35,417 nucleotides of DNA. It comes from Lachnospiraceae bacterium (GTDB taxonomy: Bacteria > Bacillota > Clostridia > Lachnospirales > Lachnospiraceae). Under the pieces are notes generated by a model. That model saw nothing but the letters and a program-made list of their open reading frames with translations, ran no database searches and was not told the origin of the DNA. Where the stretch lies: contig JAILQS010000110.1 in assembly GCA_024698865.1 (NCBI GenBank), positions 1 to 35,417 of the forward strand, in the 5' to 3' direction. Below are positions 6,699 through 15,154 of the stretch, piece by piece; the stretch's first letter is position 1, and each line of letters opens with the position of its first letter. A program made the position numbers and the translations under genes.

Positions 6699-7738
6699 AT
6701 ACTTTGTACCTCCAAAACAATTCCATAGGCGATGGACGGAATTGTCCTGCCTTCATTAAAACTCACTCCGGATAAAAGGGCGCCGGTCGGAATAAACAAA
6801 ACTCTTCTCCATTCTTTTCGTCGAAGCTTGCCCAGCACATATCCTGCAAGCACCGAAGCACTGCATCCACACCCGCTGCCCCCGGAATGTGTGTCCTGTT
6901 TTTCCTGATCAAAAATTTCAATTCCGCAGTCAATATATATGTTTTCTATATCGATTTGCTCCTCCCGTAACAATTCGAGTAACAAATCTTTTCCTACGTA
7001 GCCCAGGTCTCCGGTTATGATTTTGTCATAATAATCCGTCCTTCTTTCAAAATCCGACAAATTAGCCACAATTACATTGGCAGCTGCCGGCGCCATACAA
7101 GCGCCCATATTAAAGGAATCTTTGATTCCATAATCTACAATTTTTCCAACAGTAACTCCTGTAATCAGAATTTCTTCTTTTCTATCGTGATTTTCTGATT
7201 CTACAGCCTGCCCCAAAAGAAAAGCACCGCTTCCCGTTACTGTCCACGTAGCGGACAATGGTCTCTGATTCCCGTATCCCATAGGAAAACGAAATTGCTT
7301 TTCTGCACTCTCAAAATGGCTGGATGCAACAACAGCCACCTGCTTTCCATAACCTGCCGCTACTGTCATTGCACCAAGTGCAAGTCCCTCTCCAATCGTC
7401 GAACAAGCGCCGTATAAACCAAAGAACGGGATATTGGTATCTTTCATACCAAATGCTGATGCCATCAGCTGCCCAAGTAAATCACCGGCAAACAGAAAAC
7501 CGGTATCACTCATTTTTACTTGTGCTTTTTCATAAAGAAGAGATAACGTTTCCTGTTGTAAAGTACTCTCTGCTGCCTCCCAGTTTTTCTCACCACATTT
7601 TTCATCCACAAGCACTCTGTCAAAATAAGAGCCCAGTGGACCCTCACCTTCCCTTTTCCCGACAATGCTTGCTTCATTTATCACAAGAACGGGGCGTTCC
7701 AAATCTATACTCTGTTTTCCCTTTTTGCTCATTTTCAA
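6695..7738 (-). CDS. spoVAD: Stage V sporulation protein AD (SpoVAD)
   Basis: A protein of about 347 residues with the thiolase-like SpoVAD fold. Visible family segments are EGPLGSYFD, DTGFLFAGDLLGQ, FFGLYGACSTIGEGLALGA, SHFESAEKQFRFPMGYG, TWTVTGSGAFLL, the GGSGCGCSA motif, and FIPTGALLSGVS near the end. In Bacillus subtilis SpoVAD binds dipicolinic acid on the outer face of the inner spore membrane. Two starts are possible: TTG at 7736-7738, eight bases after AGGA, or ATG at 7730-7732, which is farther from the Shine-Dalgarno site; the difference is two residues. It overlaps spoVAE by four bases and is preceded by a sigma-G-like promoter at 7844-7872. Confidence 0.94.
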   Translation of the reverse strand: MKMSKKGKQSIDLERPVLVINEASIVGKREGEGPLGSYFDRVLVDEKCGEKNWEAAESTLQQETLSLLYEKAQVKMSDTGFLFAGDLLGQLMASAFGMKDTNIPFFGLYGACSTIGEGLALGAMTVAAGYGKQVAVVASSHFESAEKQFRFPMGYGNQRPLSATWTVTGSGAFLLGQAVESENHDRKEEILITGVTVGKIVDYGIKDSFNMGACMAPAAANVIVANLSDFERRTDYYDKIITGDLGYVGKDLLLELLREEQIDIENIYIDCGIEIFDQEKQDTHSGGSGCGCSASVLAGYVLGKLRRKEWRRVLFIPTGALLSGVSFNEGRTIPSIAYGIVLEVQSI

Positions 7739-7843
7739 CTAATCTTTCCTTTCTGGATGTTACGTGTCAGCTTTTTTCACCACACAATGTGAATGAATAC
7801 GTTTTTTTGATTCTCGAAAAAAAAATTTTTGTGACTTTTTTGT

Positions 7844-7872
7844 TAGTATTCCACATTTTTAACACAATATTC
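7844..7872 (-). promoter_or_regulatory. Sigma-G-like forespore promoter of spoVAD-spoVAE
   Basis: On the minus strand GAATA (7868-7872) and AATACTA (7844-7850) are spaced by 17 bases. Against the Bacillus sigma-G consensus (GHATR, 17-18 bases, CATWHTA) this is 5/5 and 6/7. The position about 105 bases upstream of spoVAD fits the known sigma-G control of spoVA. Confidence 0.6.
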
Positions 7873-7911
7873 ATATAATATAGTCTCGAAAAAAATAAAA
7901 ATGAGGGTGTC

Positions 7912-8502
7912 ATGAAGAAAAAAGACTTAAGAATTATTCGAACCGAAGAAAATTTACGTAAAAGCTTGATTTCATTATTAAAAGAAAACAATCTGTCAAG
8001 CATTACCATTAGCAAATTATCTGCGCTTGCAGGAATCGATCGACGTACATTTTATTTACACTATTCCAGTGTAACAGAATTATTAAATACTCTTTTGGAG
8101 GACTTATCCAAAGATTTCTTACAAACACTGGCTATTTGCCGTGAGGAAAAGGCCGCAGGAATCTATCGTTATGAGGGGGAGGATCGCAACTATGCTTTCC
8201 TGAATGCACTCTTTCGTTTGATTAATAATAACAAAGATTTATGTCTTGTGCTTTTTAGTGATCATCTGGATATCTCCTACATTCAAAGCGTGTTTCAGTC
8301 CATTTATCAGCCTTTTGCCAATTACTGTATTGCAAAGGACATCGCAACCAATGAGATTCAAATCCAATTGCTGTTTACTTTCTTTGTAAACGGCGGCAGT
8401 CAGATTGTTAAGTATTGGTTGGAGCATGAAGACTCCGTTAGTAGAGAATATGTTGTCACAACCATTACGTTTTTATTGGAATCTATGGAACGGAATTCCT
8501 AA
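7912..8502 (+). CDS. TetR/AcrR-type transcriptional regulator
   Basis: A 196-residue regulator with an N-terminal TetR helix-turn-helix: RTEENLRKSLISLLKENN then SITISKLSALAGIDRRTFYLHY (about 29-51), which is the typical first three helices. The remainder is a predicted helical ligand or dimer domain of the kind found in TetR proteins with a C-terminal DUF (TetR_C_7/33 type). The start follows GAGGG at four bases. It is divergent from spoVAD, with 173 bases between them, and has its own terminator. No adjacent transporter suggests a target, so the regulated gene is unknown; the nearest downstream gene is the chemoreceptor. Confidence 0.88.
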   Translation: MKKKDLRIIRTEENLRKSLISLLKENNLSSITISKLSALAGIDRRTFYLHYSSVTELLNTLLEDLSKDFLQTLAICREEKAAGIYRYEGEDRNYAFLNALFRLINNNKDLCLVLFSDHLDISYIQSVFQSIYQPFANYCIAKDIATNEIQIQLLFTFFVNGGSQIVKYWLEHEDSVSREYVVTTITFLLESMERNS

Positions 8503-8530
8503 TCCGCCATTTCCTTATAACAATATTTAT

Positions 8531-8575
8531 CCCGGATCCCTGTATTTGATTATACGGATTCCGGGTTTTCTTTTG
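8531..8575 (+). terminator. Terminator of the TetR-type gene
   Basis: CCCGGATCC (8531-8539) pairs with GGATTCCGGG (8556-8565), with one bulged T, and is followed by TTTTCTTTT. It lies 28 bases after the stop codon. Confidence 0.8.
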
Positions 8576-8652
8576 CATTTATATATTTTTTCACAATTCA
8601 GACAAATTCATCTATTATAACAATTTCTTTCATTTTTTGTTTAAAAAGTCTG

Positions 8653-8680
8653 TTCTTTTACATAAATCATATGATATAAT
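8653..8680 (+). promoter_or_regulatory. Candidate promoter of the chemoreceptor gene
   Basis: A perfect TATAAT (8675-8680) lies 36 bases before the ATG at 8717; TTCTTT (8653-8658) at 16 bases is only a weak -35. No sigma-D-type motility promoter is visible. Confidence 0.4.
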
Positions 8681-8716
8681 TCAAATATATCACGCATTTT
8701 ACAAAGGAGGCTGCCT

Positions 8717-10429
8717 ATGAAAGTCAGAAAACTCAGTATTCTTTTACAAACACTTTTTATATTTATCTCTATGTTAATTATAGCAAACATAATTTTAGGA
8801 ACTGTTCTTATAAACCAGTCCAAGTCCTCCATGAAAAAACTGATTTGTGACCGTATGATTGACATTGCCAATTCTGCCGCAGCCACAATTGACGGGGACG
8901 CTCTGGAGAAATTGACTGCAGAAGACAAAGGAACAGAACCTTACCAAAAGGTGGAAGATGCTCTTGCAGTTTTTCGTGACAATGCAGATTTGGAATTCAT
9001 CTATGGTATTCGCCAGGTTGGCGACAAGGAATTCATATTTACTGTGGATCCGGCGTTAGAAGAAGCTTCCTCTTTTGGAGATGCAGTGGAGTATACCGAC
9101 GCTCTTGGAGAAGCTGCACTTGGAAAAACAGCTGTTGATGATGAACCTTACGAGGACGATTGGGGTAGATTTTACAGTGCTTACAGTCCGGTATTTAATT
9201 CCTCCGGTAAGGTAGCCGGAATTATTGGTGTAGATATCAGTGCTGCCTGGTATGATGCAGAAGTGGCTCGTACAACGCGCTCTATTGCCATCGTTTGTAT
9301 GATTTACATATTACTTGGAATTATCGCAGTATACCTCGTTGCCCGCAAACTCAGACGCGGTTTCTATACCTTATACGACAAACTGGATGACCTCGCAGAT
9401 GGTTCCGGTGATCTTACCAAGCAGATTACAATTACATCGGGAGATGAATTTGAGGCAATCGCGGGAAAAATAAATCTCTTTATTGAGGAAATCCGTTCTC
9501 TCGCGCAAGGAGTTTACGATGTTTCCAATGATGTGCTTAAAATCAGTAAAGAACTTAAGGATACTTCCAAAAACAATTCCGAAAGCGTCCACAAAATCAA
9601 TTCTGATTTGACAAGCATCAGTTCCGGCATGAACGACTGTAGTGATACTGCGAATGCTTCATCGTTAGCAATTGAATCCGCCACGAAGGACATCGAATCG
9701 CTCTCCAAAGAAATTGGTTCCGTTCATAATCTTGTAAGCAAAGCCAACAGCAATGCCCAGAAGTCCTCTAGTAACGCTATTTCAAAACAGAGAATTGCCG
9801 TAGAGACACTTCGGAATCTGGAAGCGAAAGTTCGCAGTTCGAGTGATGAAGCTATCAAAATCAATCAGGTACGTGAAATTGCGGAACAAATTACCAACAT
9901 TGCTTCTCAAACCCAGATTCTTAGTCTGAATGCCCAGATTGAAGCGGCACGCGCCGGTGAACACGGCTCCGGTTTTGCTGTTGTAGCAACGGAGGTTGGG
10001 CATTTGAGTATAGAAATTACAGAGGCTGTTTCTAAGATTAATGACATTAATAATCAGGTAATCAACGCCGTTGATTTGCTTATGAAGAGCAGCCAGGAAA
10101 TGAGTGCATTTATGACCGAGACGGTTGTTAGTGACTATGACAGTTATGCACAGATTGGTCAGGAATACGGTGAAACCACACAAAGCATCGATGATACTTT
10201 GAAGAATCTTCTGGAAAGAAGCAATGACCTGTCAGAGTTCGTCAAACAGGTGGATGAGAGCATCAACAATATTAACATTTCAGTGAATGATTGTGCCAAC
10301 CGCTCTGCTGCACTCGTAAGTGAAGTTGGAAGTATTTCCGAAAGTATGGAACACTTAGAGAACAATTCTGATGAAAATGACCACCAGGCCAAATTACTCG
10401 GTGACAAGATTAGTGGATATAAATTCTAA
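8717..10429 (+). CDS. Methyl-accepting chemotaxis protein with a divergent signalling tip
   Basis: A 570-residue membrane chemoreceptor. A first transmembrane segment (about 8-32) and second (about 189-210) enclose an extracytoplasmic Cache/PAS-like sensor (about 35-185) with IYGIRQ and [24 protein letters not shown] domain (about 207-262) and a long coiled-coil signalling domain (265-565) follow. The hairpin tip reads [25 protein letters not shown] (residues 407-431). Canonical receptors have GFAVVADEVRKLA, so the conserved acidic residue and the arginine of EVR, used in CheA/CheW contact, are replaced by Thr and Gly. The Shine-Dalgarno site is AAGGAGG at six bases. No che or flagellar genes are nearby, so it is an orphan receptor, and its coupling to CheA is uncertain. 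Confidence 0.92.
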   Translation: MKVRKLSILLQTLFIFISMLIIANIILGTVLINQSKSSMKKLICDRMIDIANSAAATIDGDALEKLTAEDKGTEPYQKVEDALAVFRDNADLEFIYGIRQVGDKEFIFTVDPALEEASSFGDAVEYTDALGEAALGKTAVDDEPYEDDWGRFYSAYSPVFNSSGKVAGIIGVDISAAWYDAEVARTTRSIAIVCMIYILLGIIAVYLVARKLRRGFYTLYDKLDDLADGSGDLTKQITITSGDEFEAIAGKINLFIEEIRSLAQGVYDVSNDVLKISKELKDTSKNNSESVHKINSDLTSISSGMNDCSDTANASSLAIESATKDIESLSKEIGSVHNLVSKANSNAQKSSSNAISKQRIAVETLRNLEAKVRSSSDEAIKINQVREIAEQITNIASQTQILSLNAQIEAARAGEHGSGFAVVATEVGHLSIEITEAVSKINDINNQVINAVDLLMKSSQEMSAFMTETVVSDYDSYAQIGQEYGETTQSIDDTLKNLLERSNDLSEFVKQVDESINNINISVNDCANRSAALVSEVGSISESMEHLENNSDENDHQAKLLGDKISGYKF

Positions 10430-10495
10430 ATGGATGCTAATGCTAACAAGGCGCAAATGCTTGAAAGATGCTAAAGCTTGCATCCGGAAATCTTT

Positions 10496-10542
10496 AGGGG
10501 CTTTCGCACCGGATGATGAAATCATCCGGTGTGAAAGCCCCT
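10496..10542. repeat. Perfect 22-bp hairpin with GAA loop
   Basis: The 22-base arm at 10496-10517 pairs base for base with 10521-10542, with one G-T wobble, around a GAA loop. Neither side has a T run, so it is not a standard terminator, although it lies 66 bases past the chemoreceptor stop. On the other side it is 27 bases from the end of the truncated mazF. Such sites are often mobile-element ends or REP-like palindromes. The stretch 10430-10569 otherwise holds several ATGCT repeats and a GGATGC/GCATCC inverted repeat, and no gene. Confidence 0.6.
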
Positions 10543-10569
10543 AATTAAAATATCAAGCGTTCTTCGCAT

Positions 10570-10725
10570 TTAACTATGAAGCGAACCCACGGTGGAATTT
10601 CTAATAATCGGGCATCCAATTATTTCACCACTCGTATTAAAAAAATCCTTACTAACAACCAATATAGGATGTTTTATTTTTTCAATCTTAAGAATATCTC
10701 CTTGATGTATATTTTCCATTACCAT
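10570..10725 (-). pseudogene. Truncated MazF/PemK-type toxin
   Basis: A 51-codon frame overlaps the end of the antitoxin gene (ATG 10723-10725, or ATG 10717-10719 two codons later). It reads about IHQGDILKIEKIKHPILVVS then KDFFNTSGEIIGCPIIRNS, which fits the N-terminal beta-strands of MazF/PemK endoribonucleases (GDI..., P.LVVS, ..VIGCPI). It then stops at TAA 10570-10572 after LHS. MazF toxins are usually about 100-120 residues, so the C-terminal half is missing. No continuation is visible in the other frames before the hairpin at 10496-10542. The likely reading is a decayed toxin gene. An alternative is a very short functional variant, which I consider unlikely. Confidence 0.65.
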
Positions 10726-10961
10726 ACCTCTCTTCCGACAGGTTCACCCCAATCATATTCACCATCCAACATCAACTTTCCCTCAAACTCAGCGGCTCTC
10801 TCTTCCAAAGTTTTATGACGAAATGTTTTCGCTAATGTAATTACACCATCTGATACCTTGACATCCAAAAACTCATTCAGTGTGATTCCTGCACTTTTCA
10901 ATACTTCTTTTGGCAATCGTATTCCTTGACTATTTCCCCATTCTTTTACTTGTGTCTGCAT
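10719..10961 (-). CDS. mazE: MazE/AbrB-type antitoxin
   Basis: An 80-residue protein with an N-terminal SpoVT/AbrB swapped-hairpin DNA-binding domain: MQTQVKEWGNSQGIRLPKEVL (VKEWGNS.GIRLPKE is diagnostic of MazE), then LDVKVSDGVITL. The acidic C-terminal part (about 50-80, with LEERAAEFEGKL and DGEYDWGEPVGREVW) is the region that binds the toxin in MazE proteins. Shine-Dalgarno GGAGG lies six bases before the ATG. Its promoter -10 is inside a 14-bp perfect inverted repeat, which fits autorepression. The toxin gene that overlaps its 3' end is truncated, so this antitoxin is probably an orphan. Confidence 0.9.
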   Translation of the reverse strand: MQTQVKEWGNSQGIRLPKEVLKSAGITLNEFLDVKVSDGVITLAKTFRHKTLEERAAEFEGKLMLDGEYDWGEPVGREVW

Positions 10962-10983
10962 ACAGATACCTCCTTACGTTTAG

Positions 10984-11028
10984 TATATAGTATATACATA
11001 GTATATACTATATAACGCATAATATCAA
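10984..11028 (-). promoter_or_regulatory. mazE promoter with a 31-bp palindromic operator
   Basis: TATATAGTATATAC (10984-10997) and its exact complement (11001-11014) are separated by three bases. On the minus strand TTGATA (11023-11028) and TATACT (11000-11005) are spaced by 17 bases, so the -10 straddles the centre of the palindrome. AbrB-fold antitoxins commonly repress their own promoter through such repeats. Confidence 0.75.
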
Positions 11029-11031
11029 ACA

Positions 11032-11138
11032 TTCATGATTTGCTTGCGTCGCTTCCGCTCCTCCTGCAAATCACTCATGAAAGCAGTTCCCCCGGCCATC
11101 CTATAGCCAAATATATTTTGCTATAGGATGACCGGGGG
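11032..11138. repeat. Two consecutive large hairpins between mazE and the ABC exporter genes
   Basis: First, TTCATGATTTGC (11032-11043) pairs with GCAAAT...CATGAA (11066-11081) with a four-base bulge. Second, a 19-base arm at 11089-11107 pairs with 11120-11138 with one C-A mismatch; its 12-base loop has a short further stem. The second may end transcription of the ABC exporter operon, 44 bases beyond its stop, but there is no T run on either strand. Confidence 0.55.
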
Positions 11139-11181
11139 ATACGCATCTTGTCTCTTCGTTCCAAGTTGCTGCAATTGCCTT

Positions 11182-13029
11182 TTAGGCAATTGCACTGCTT
11201 TCAAACTGCGAATTATACAAATCGGCATAGAAGCCTTGTTTGGCGAGCAGTTCTTCGTGATTTCCCTGCTCGATGATATCGCCATCCTTCATGACGAGTA
11301 TCATATCCGCATCCTTGATTGTCGATAAGCGGTGGGCTATCACAAAACTCGTTCTTCCTTTCATAAGGTTATCCATTGCTTTTTGTATACGGATTTCCGT
11401 TCTGGTATCTACGGAGGAGGTTGCCTCATCCAGAATTAATACCGGATTGTCTGCAAGGATTGCTCTTGCTATTGTAAGTAACTGCTTCTGTCCTTGTGAT
11501 ATGTTACTTGCATCCTCGTTTAGTTCCATCTGATATCCGCCCGGAAGCGTCTTTATGAAATGATGCGCATGCGCCGATTTTGCAGCTGCAATTACTTCTT
11601 CATCTGTAGCATCCAGTCGTCCGTACCGGATATTTTCCATAATACTTCCTTTAAATAACCAGGTATCCTGAAGTACCATTCCAAACGCATTTCTCAATTC
11701 CTGTCGTGTATACTTTCGGATGTCGGTTCCATCCAATAAGATTTCCCCGTTATTTACATCATAAAAGCGCATTAACAGTTTGACCATCGTTGTTTTACCT
11801 GCTCCGGTTGGTCCTACAATTGCTATCTTTTGTCCCGGCGTAACATCTGCGCTGAAATTATGAATAATAATCTGATCTTTCTTATAACCAAATTCTACAT
11901 TCTTAAAGGAAACATTTCCCTCTACATTCTTTAACTGCATTGGCAGGTCTGTTTCTTCTTCCTCCTCTTCTTCGAGGAAGTCAAATACTCGCTCTGCTGC
12001 CGCTGCCATAGACTGCACCTGGTTTACCACCTGTGCAATCTGCTGTATCGGCTGGGTAAAATTCTTTACGTACTGTATAAATGCCTGTATGTTACCTACT
12101 GTAATCGCATTATGAATTGCAAGAAGGGAGCCGGCTATTGCAACTGCCACATATCCGAGATTTCCGACAAACATCATAATCGGATGCATCATACCGGATA
12201 AAAACTGTGACTTCCAGGCTGATTGATACAATATATCGTTGGTCTTATTAAAACTATCCAGCGTTTCTTCTTCCTTATTGTACGCTTTAATAACGGTATG
12301 TCCGGAGTAGATTTCTTCCACCTGTCCGTTGATTCTTCCAAGATACTCCTGCTGATCCTTAAAGAACCGCTGCGATTTCTTAATTACGAATCCGATCAGA
12401 CCTGCTGATATCGGAAGTATCACAAGTGCAATCAATGTCATTAACGGAGAGATGCGAAGCATCATAATCAAAACTCCAACCATCGTTGCAACCGAAGTAA
12501 TAATCTGTGTGATACTCTGGTTCAATCCGGTTCCAAGTGTGTCGATGTCATTTGTGATTCTGGAAAGTACTTCACCATATGTTCTTGACTCAAAGTATTC
12601 CATCGGAATACGGTTGATTTTCTCTGATATTTCTTTTCGCAGATTAAAACTTACCTTTTGCGATACTCCTGCCATAATGTACCCTTGCACGAAGCTAAAC
12701 AATGCGCTGACTCCGTACAGTGCAAGTACTGCAATCAATACTTTTCCGATATAGGAAAAATCGATGCTTCCATTGCCGGAAAGTTTGGCTGACAATCCCT
12801 GGAAAAGAGAATCGGTTGCTTTACTTAAAATATCCGGTCCGATTACTGTAAATACAGTAGACGCAGCCGCAAACAGAATAACAACAAATATTGCAAACTT
12901 GTAATTTCCTATATAATGAAGAATCTTTTGAATCGACCCGCGAAAATCTTTTGCTTTTTCTACCGGTGCCATCGCTGCACCGGGGCCACGGCCTCTACGG
13001 GATCTTTTGTTTGTTGTCTCATTACTCAT
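11182..13029 (-). CDS. ABC exporter half-transporter, catalytically competent subunit
   Basis: A 615-residue type IV ABC exporter with six transmembrane helices (about 43-330) and an ATPase domain (about 370-605). Walker A is GPTGAGKT (406-413), Q-loop Q454, Walker B ends LILDE with the catalytic Glu at 535, and the switch His is H566. The signature is NISQGQ (509-514) instead of LSGGQ. Together with the upstream 710-residue subunit this fits heterodimeric exporters of the BmrC/BmrD and TM287/TM288 kind, where this subunit supplies the intact Walker B and the altered signature. ATG 13027-13029 has AGGAGG at nine bases; it overlaps the previous gene by eight bases. A Glu-rich linker (352-359) joins the domains. 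The substrate is unknown, probably drugs or lipids. Confidence 0.92.
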   Translation of the reverse strand: MSNETTNKRSRRGRGPGAAMAPVEKAKDFRGSIQKILHYIGNYKFAIFVVILFAAASTVFTVIGPDILSKATDSLFQGLSAKLSGNGSIDFSYIGKVLIAVLALYGVSALFSFVQGYIMAGVSQKVSFNLRKEISEKINRIPMEYFESRTYGEVLSRITNDIDTLGTGLNQSITQIITSVATMVGVLIMMLRISPLMTLIALVILPISAGLIGFVIKKSQRFFKDQQEYLGRINGQVEEIYSGHTVIKAYNKEEETLDSFNKTNDILYQSAWKSQFLSGMMHPIMMFVGNLGYVAVAIAGSLLAIHNAITVGNIQAFIQYVKNFTQPIQQIAQVVNQVQSMAAAAERVFDFLEEEEEEETDLPMQLKNVEGNVSFKNVEFGYKKDQIIIHNFSADVTPGQKIAIVGPTGAGKTTMVKLLMRFYDVNNGEILLDGTDIRKYTRQELRNAFGMVLQDTWLFKGSIMENIRYGRLDATDEEVIAAAKSAHAHHFIKTLPGGYQMELNEDASNISQGQKQLLTIARAILADNPVLILDEATSSVDTRTEIRIQKAMDNLMKGRTSFVIAHRLSTIKDADMILVMKDGDIIEQGNHEELLAKQGFYADLYNSQFESSAIA

Positions 13030-15154
13030 TGCTCTTTTCCTCCTTTCCGTCATTCATTCCTTCCAGCTCTTTTTCTGATAACTGTGAAGTTGCGATTTGT
13101 TTGTACACTTCACAATTCTGAAGCAATTCTTTGTGTGTTCCTTTGCCGACGATTCTTCCTTCATCCAATACGATAATCTGCTCGGCATTCATAATCGTAC
13201 TAATTCGCTGTGCTACGATTAAAACCGTTGCATCCTCCACTTTTTCTTTGAGCGCAGCCCTTAATGCGCGGTCTGTTTTCAAATCCAACGCAGAAAAACT
13301 ATCGTCAAAAATATAAATTTTCGGATTCTTGGCAATCGCTCTCGCAATCGAAAGGCGCTGCTTTTGTCCTCCGGATACATTGGTTCCACCCTGTGAAATC
13401 TCACTGTCATAGGTGTGATCTTTTTCTTCTATAAAGTCGTCTGCCTGTGCAATTCTGGCTGCTTCTCTAAGTTCTTCCTCACTTGCATCTCCTTTCCCAA
13501 ATCTTAAATTGGATGCAATCGTTCCTGAGAATAACACTCCTTTTTGCGGTACGAAGCCGATATTTTCCCTTAAGTCCTTTAGTGCTATTTCACGAATATC
13601 TTCTCCGTCTAATGTAATACGTCCTTCTGTCACATCATACAATCTTGGAATTAAATTTACCAACGTTGACTTACCACATCCGGTACTACCTATAATCGCC
13701 GTTGTCTCGCCGCATTTTGCCTCAAAGCTGATATCTGTAAGCGCATTTTCCTCTCCACCCGGATATGCAAAGCTTACATTTTCAAAAGCTATTTTGCCTT
13801 TGGCATGCTCTATATGTTTTGGATGTTTCGCCTCTTTGATGGAGGACTCGGTTGCAAGTACTTCATCAATTCGGTTTGCTGCAACGGCTGCTCTTGGAAG
13901 CATTATGGACATTGCAGTTAACATTAAAAATGACATAACAATCATTATTGCGTATGTGATAAATGCAGTAAGTGTTCCTACCTGCATGGTGCCTTCTTCA
14001 ATTCTGTGTGCTGCAACCCATACAATCAAAACAGTGAGTCCATTCATAATAAGCATCATTAACGGAAGCATGGTGGACATAACTCTACTGGTGAAAAGCT
14101 GTGTCTTCATCAATCTTGTATTTGCCTCGTCAAAACGTTCCTCTTCTCTCTTCTCCCTGCCAAACGCACGAATAACAGGAAGTCCGGTAAGTATTTCTCT
14201 GGATACAAGATTCAGACTGTCTACAAGCTTCTGCATTAATTTGAATTTAGGAAGCGCCACACTCATCAATACCGCTACGACTCCCAATAAAACAAGCAAC
14301 GCCAGACCAATAATCCATCCCATTCCGGCTTTTGTGCTGATGACCTTGATAATACCGCCGATACCAAGAATCGGTGCATAAGCAACCATTCGTAACAGCA
14401 TCGTAGATACCAGCTGAATCTGCTGTATATCATTTGTACTTCGCGTAATCAGTGATGCCGTAGAGAAACGATCCATTTCTCCGTTGGAAAAGCTCACAAC
14501 ATTCGTAAACACTTTTCTTCGCAAATCTCTTCCGATTCCGGCACCAATCTTTGCTGCAAAGAATCCAACCAGGATTGTTGCAAGTGCCATCACAAGTGCC
14601 ATTGCAAGCATAAATGCTCCGGTACGTAACAGATAGGATTGCTGGTTCTTATTCAAATCCACACCTGCTGCCTTTTCACACTCATATGCGTATCTTACGC
14701 CCATAGAATGAAGTTGTGTATCTCCCATAGTTTCAACGGTTTCATCCACTTTGTCCCGAATGCCCAAAAGCATTTCCTCTGGTATCGGTCCTGCTACTTC
14801 TTCATTCATAGACTGGTAGCGAACAAGCAGTGGTTTTAAAAATGTTTCATCCAGTTCCTTGCGGTCAAGCCCCTCTTTCAGAGTAAGCACATCCTTCTCG
14901 CCGTCATTTTCATAAATATCTTTCCAACGATTTGCCTCGTCTTCCAACATAAAATATTGTGCTTTTTCAAATTCTTCTTCCGTAATCTTTTCCGGAACTA
15001 CATATTCCACACCATAATTCTGTATTCCGGTATCAATAATTCCGGAAAGATATTGTGGCAGTGACAAATCGCAATATGCCTGAATCACCAAAAGCAATAA
15101 AATGATACATACGTATCTTTTATAAACCATAAGGTTTTTGATTATACGTTTCAT
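13022..15154 (-). CDS. ABC exporter half-transporter, degenerate-site subunit
   Basis: A 710-residue ABC exporter subunit. Between the first and second membrane segments lies an extracytoplasmic insertion of about 120 residues (about 48-165), rich in Glu and Lys. Walker A is GSTGCGKS (489-496) and the signature is canonical NVSGGQ (592-597). However, Walker B reads IYIFDD, with Asp618 where the catalytic Glu belongs, and the switch His is Gln649 (VAQRIST). This is the pattern of the degenerate ATP site in heterodimeric exporters, and it complements the altered signature of the downstream subunit. It is translationally coupled to the MarR gene (ATGA overlap at 15151-15154) and overlaps the next subunit by eight bases. 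A three-gene operon with a multidrug-type role is likely. Confidence 0.93.
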   Translation of the reverse strand: MKRIIKNLMVYKRYVCIILLLLVIQAYCDLSLPQYLSGIIDTGIQNYGVEYVVPEKITEEEFEKAQYFMLEDEANRWKDIYENDGEKDVLTLKEGLDRKELDETFLKPLLVRYQSMNEEVAGPIPEEMLLGIRDKVDETVETMGDTQLHSMGVRYAYECEKAAGVDLNKNQQSYLLRTGAFMLAMALVMALATILVGFFAAKIGAGIGRDLRRKVFTNVVSFSNGEMDRFSTASLITRSTNDIQQIQLVSTMLLRMVAYAPILGIGGIIKVISTKAGMGWIIGLALLVLLGVVAVLMSVALPKFKLMQKLVDSLNLVSREILTGLPVIRAFGREKREEERFDEANTRLMKTQLFTSRVMSTMLPLMMLIMNGLTVLIVWVAAHRIEEGTMQVGTLTAFITYAIMIVMSFLMLTAMSIMLPRAAVAANRIDEVLATESSIKEAKHPKHIEHAKGKIAFENVSFAYPGGEENALTDISFEAKCGETTAIIGSTGCGKSTLVNLIPRLYDVTEGRITLDGEDIREIALKDLRENIGFVPQKGVLFSGTIASNLRFGKGDASEEELREAARIAQADDFIEEKDHTYDSEISQGGTNVSGGQKQRLSIARAIAKNPKIYIFDDSFSALDLKTDRALRAALKEKVEDATVLIVAQRISTIMNAEQIIVLDEGRIVGKGTHKELLQNCEVYKQIATSQLSEKELEGMNDGKEEKSNE

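Noticed and set aside
10496-10542. 22-bp hairpin considered as an ordinary terminator of the chemoreceptor gene
   Set aside because: No T run follows on either strand, so I list it as a palindromic element instead.
13509-14381. 290-codon open frame on the plus strand
   Set aside because: It is antisense to the strongly supported ABC exporter subunit, has no family motif and no good ribosome site; it is a shadow of that gene's codon use.
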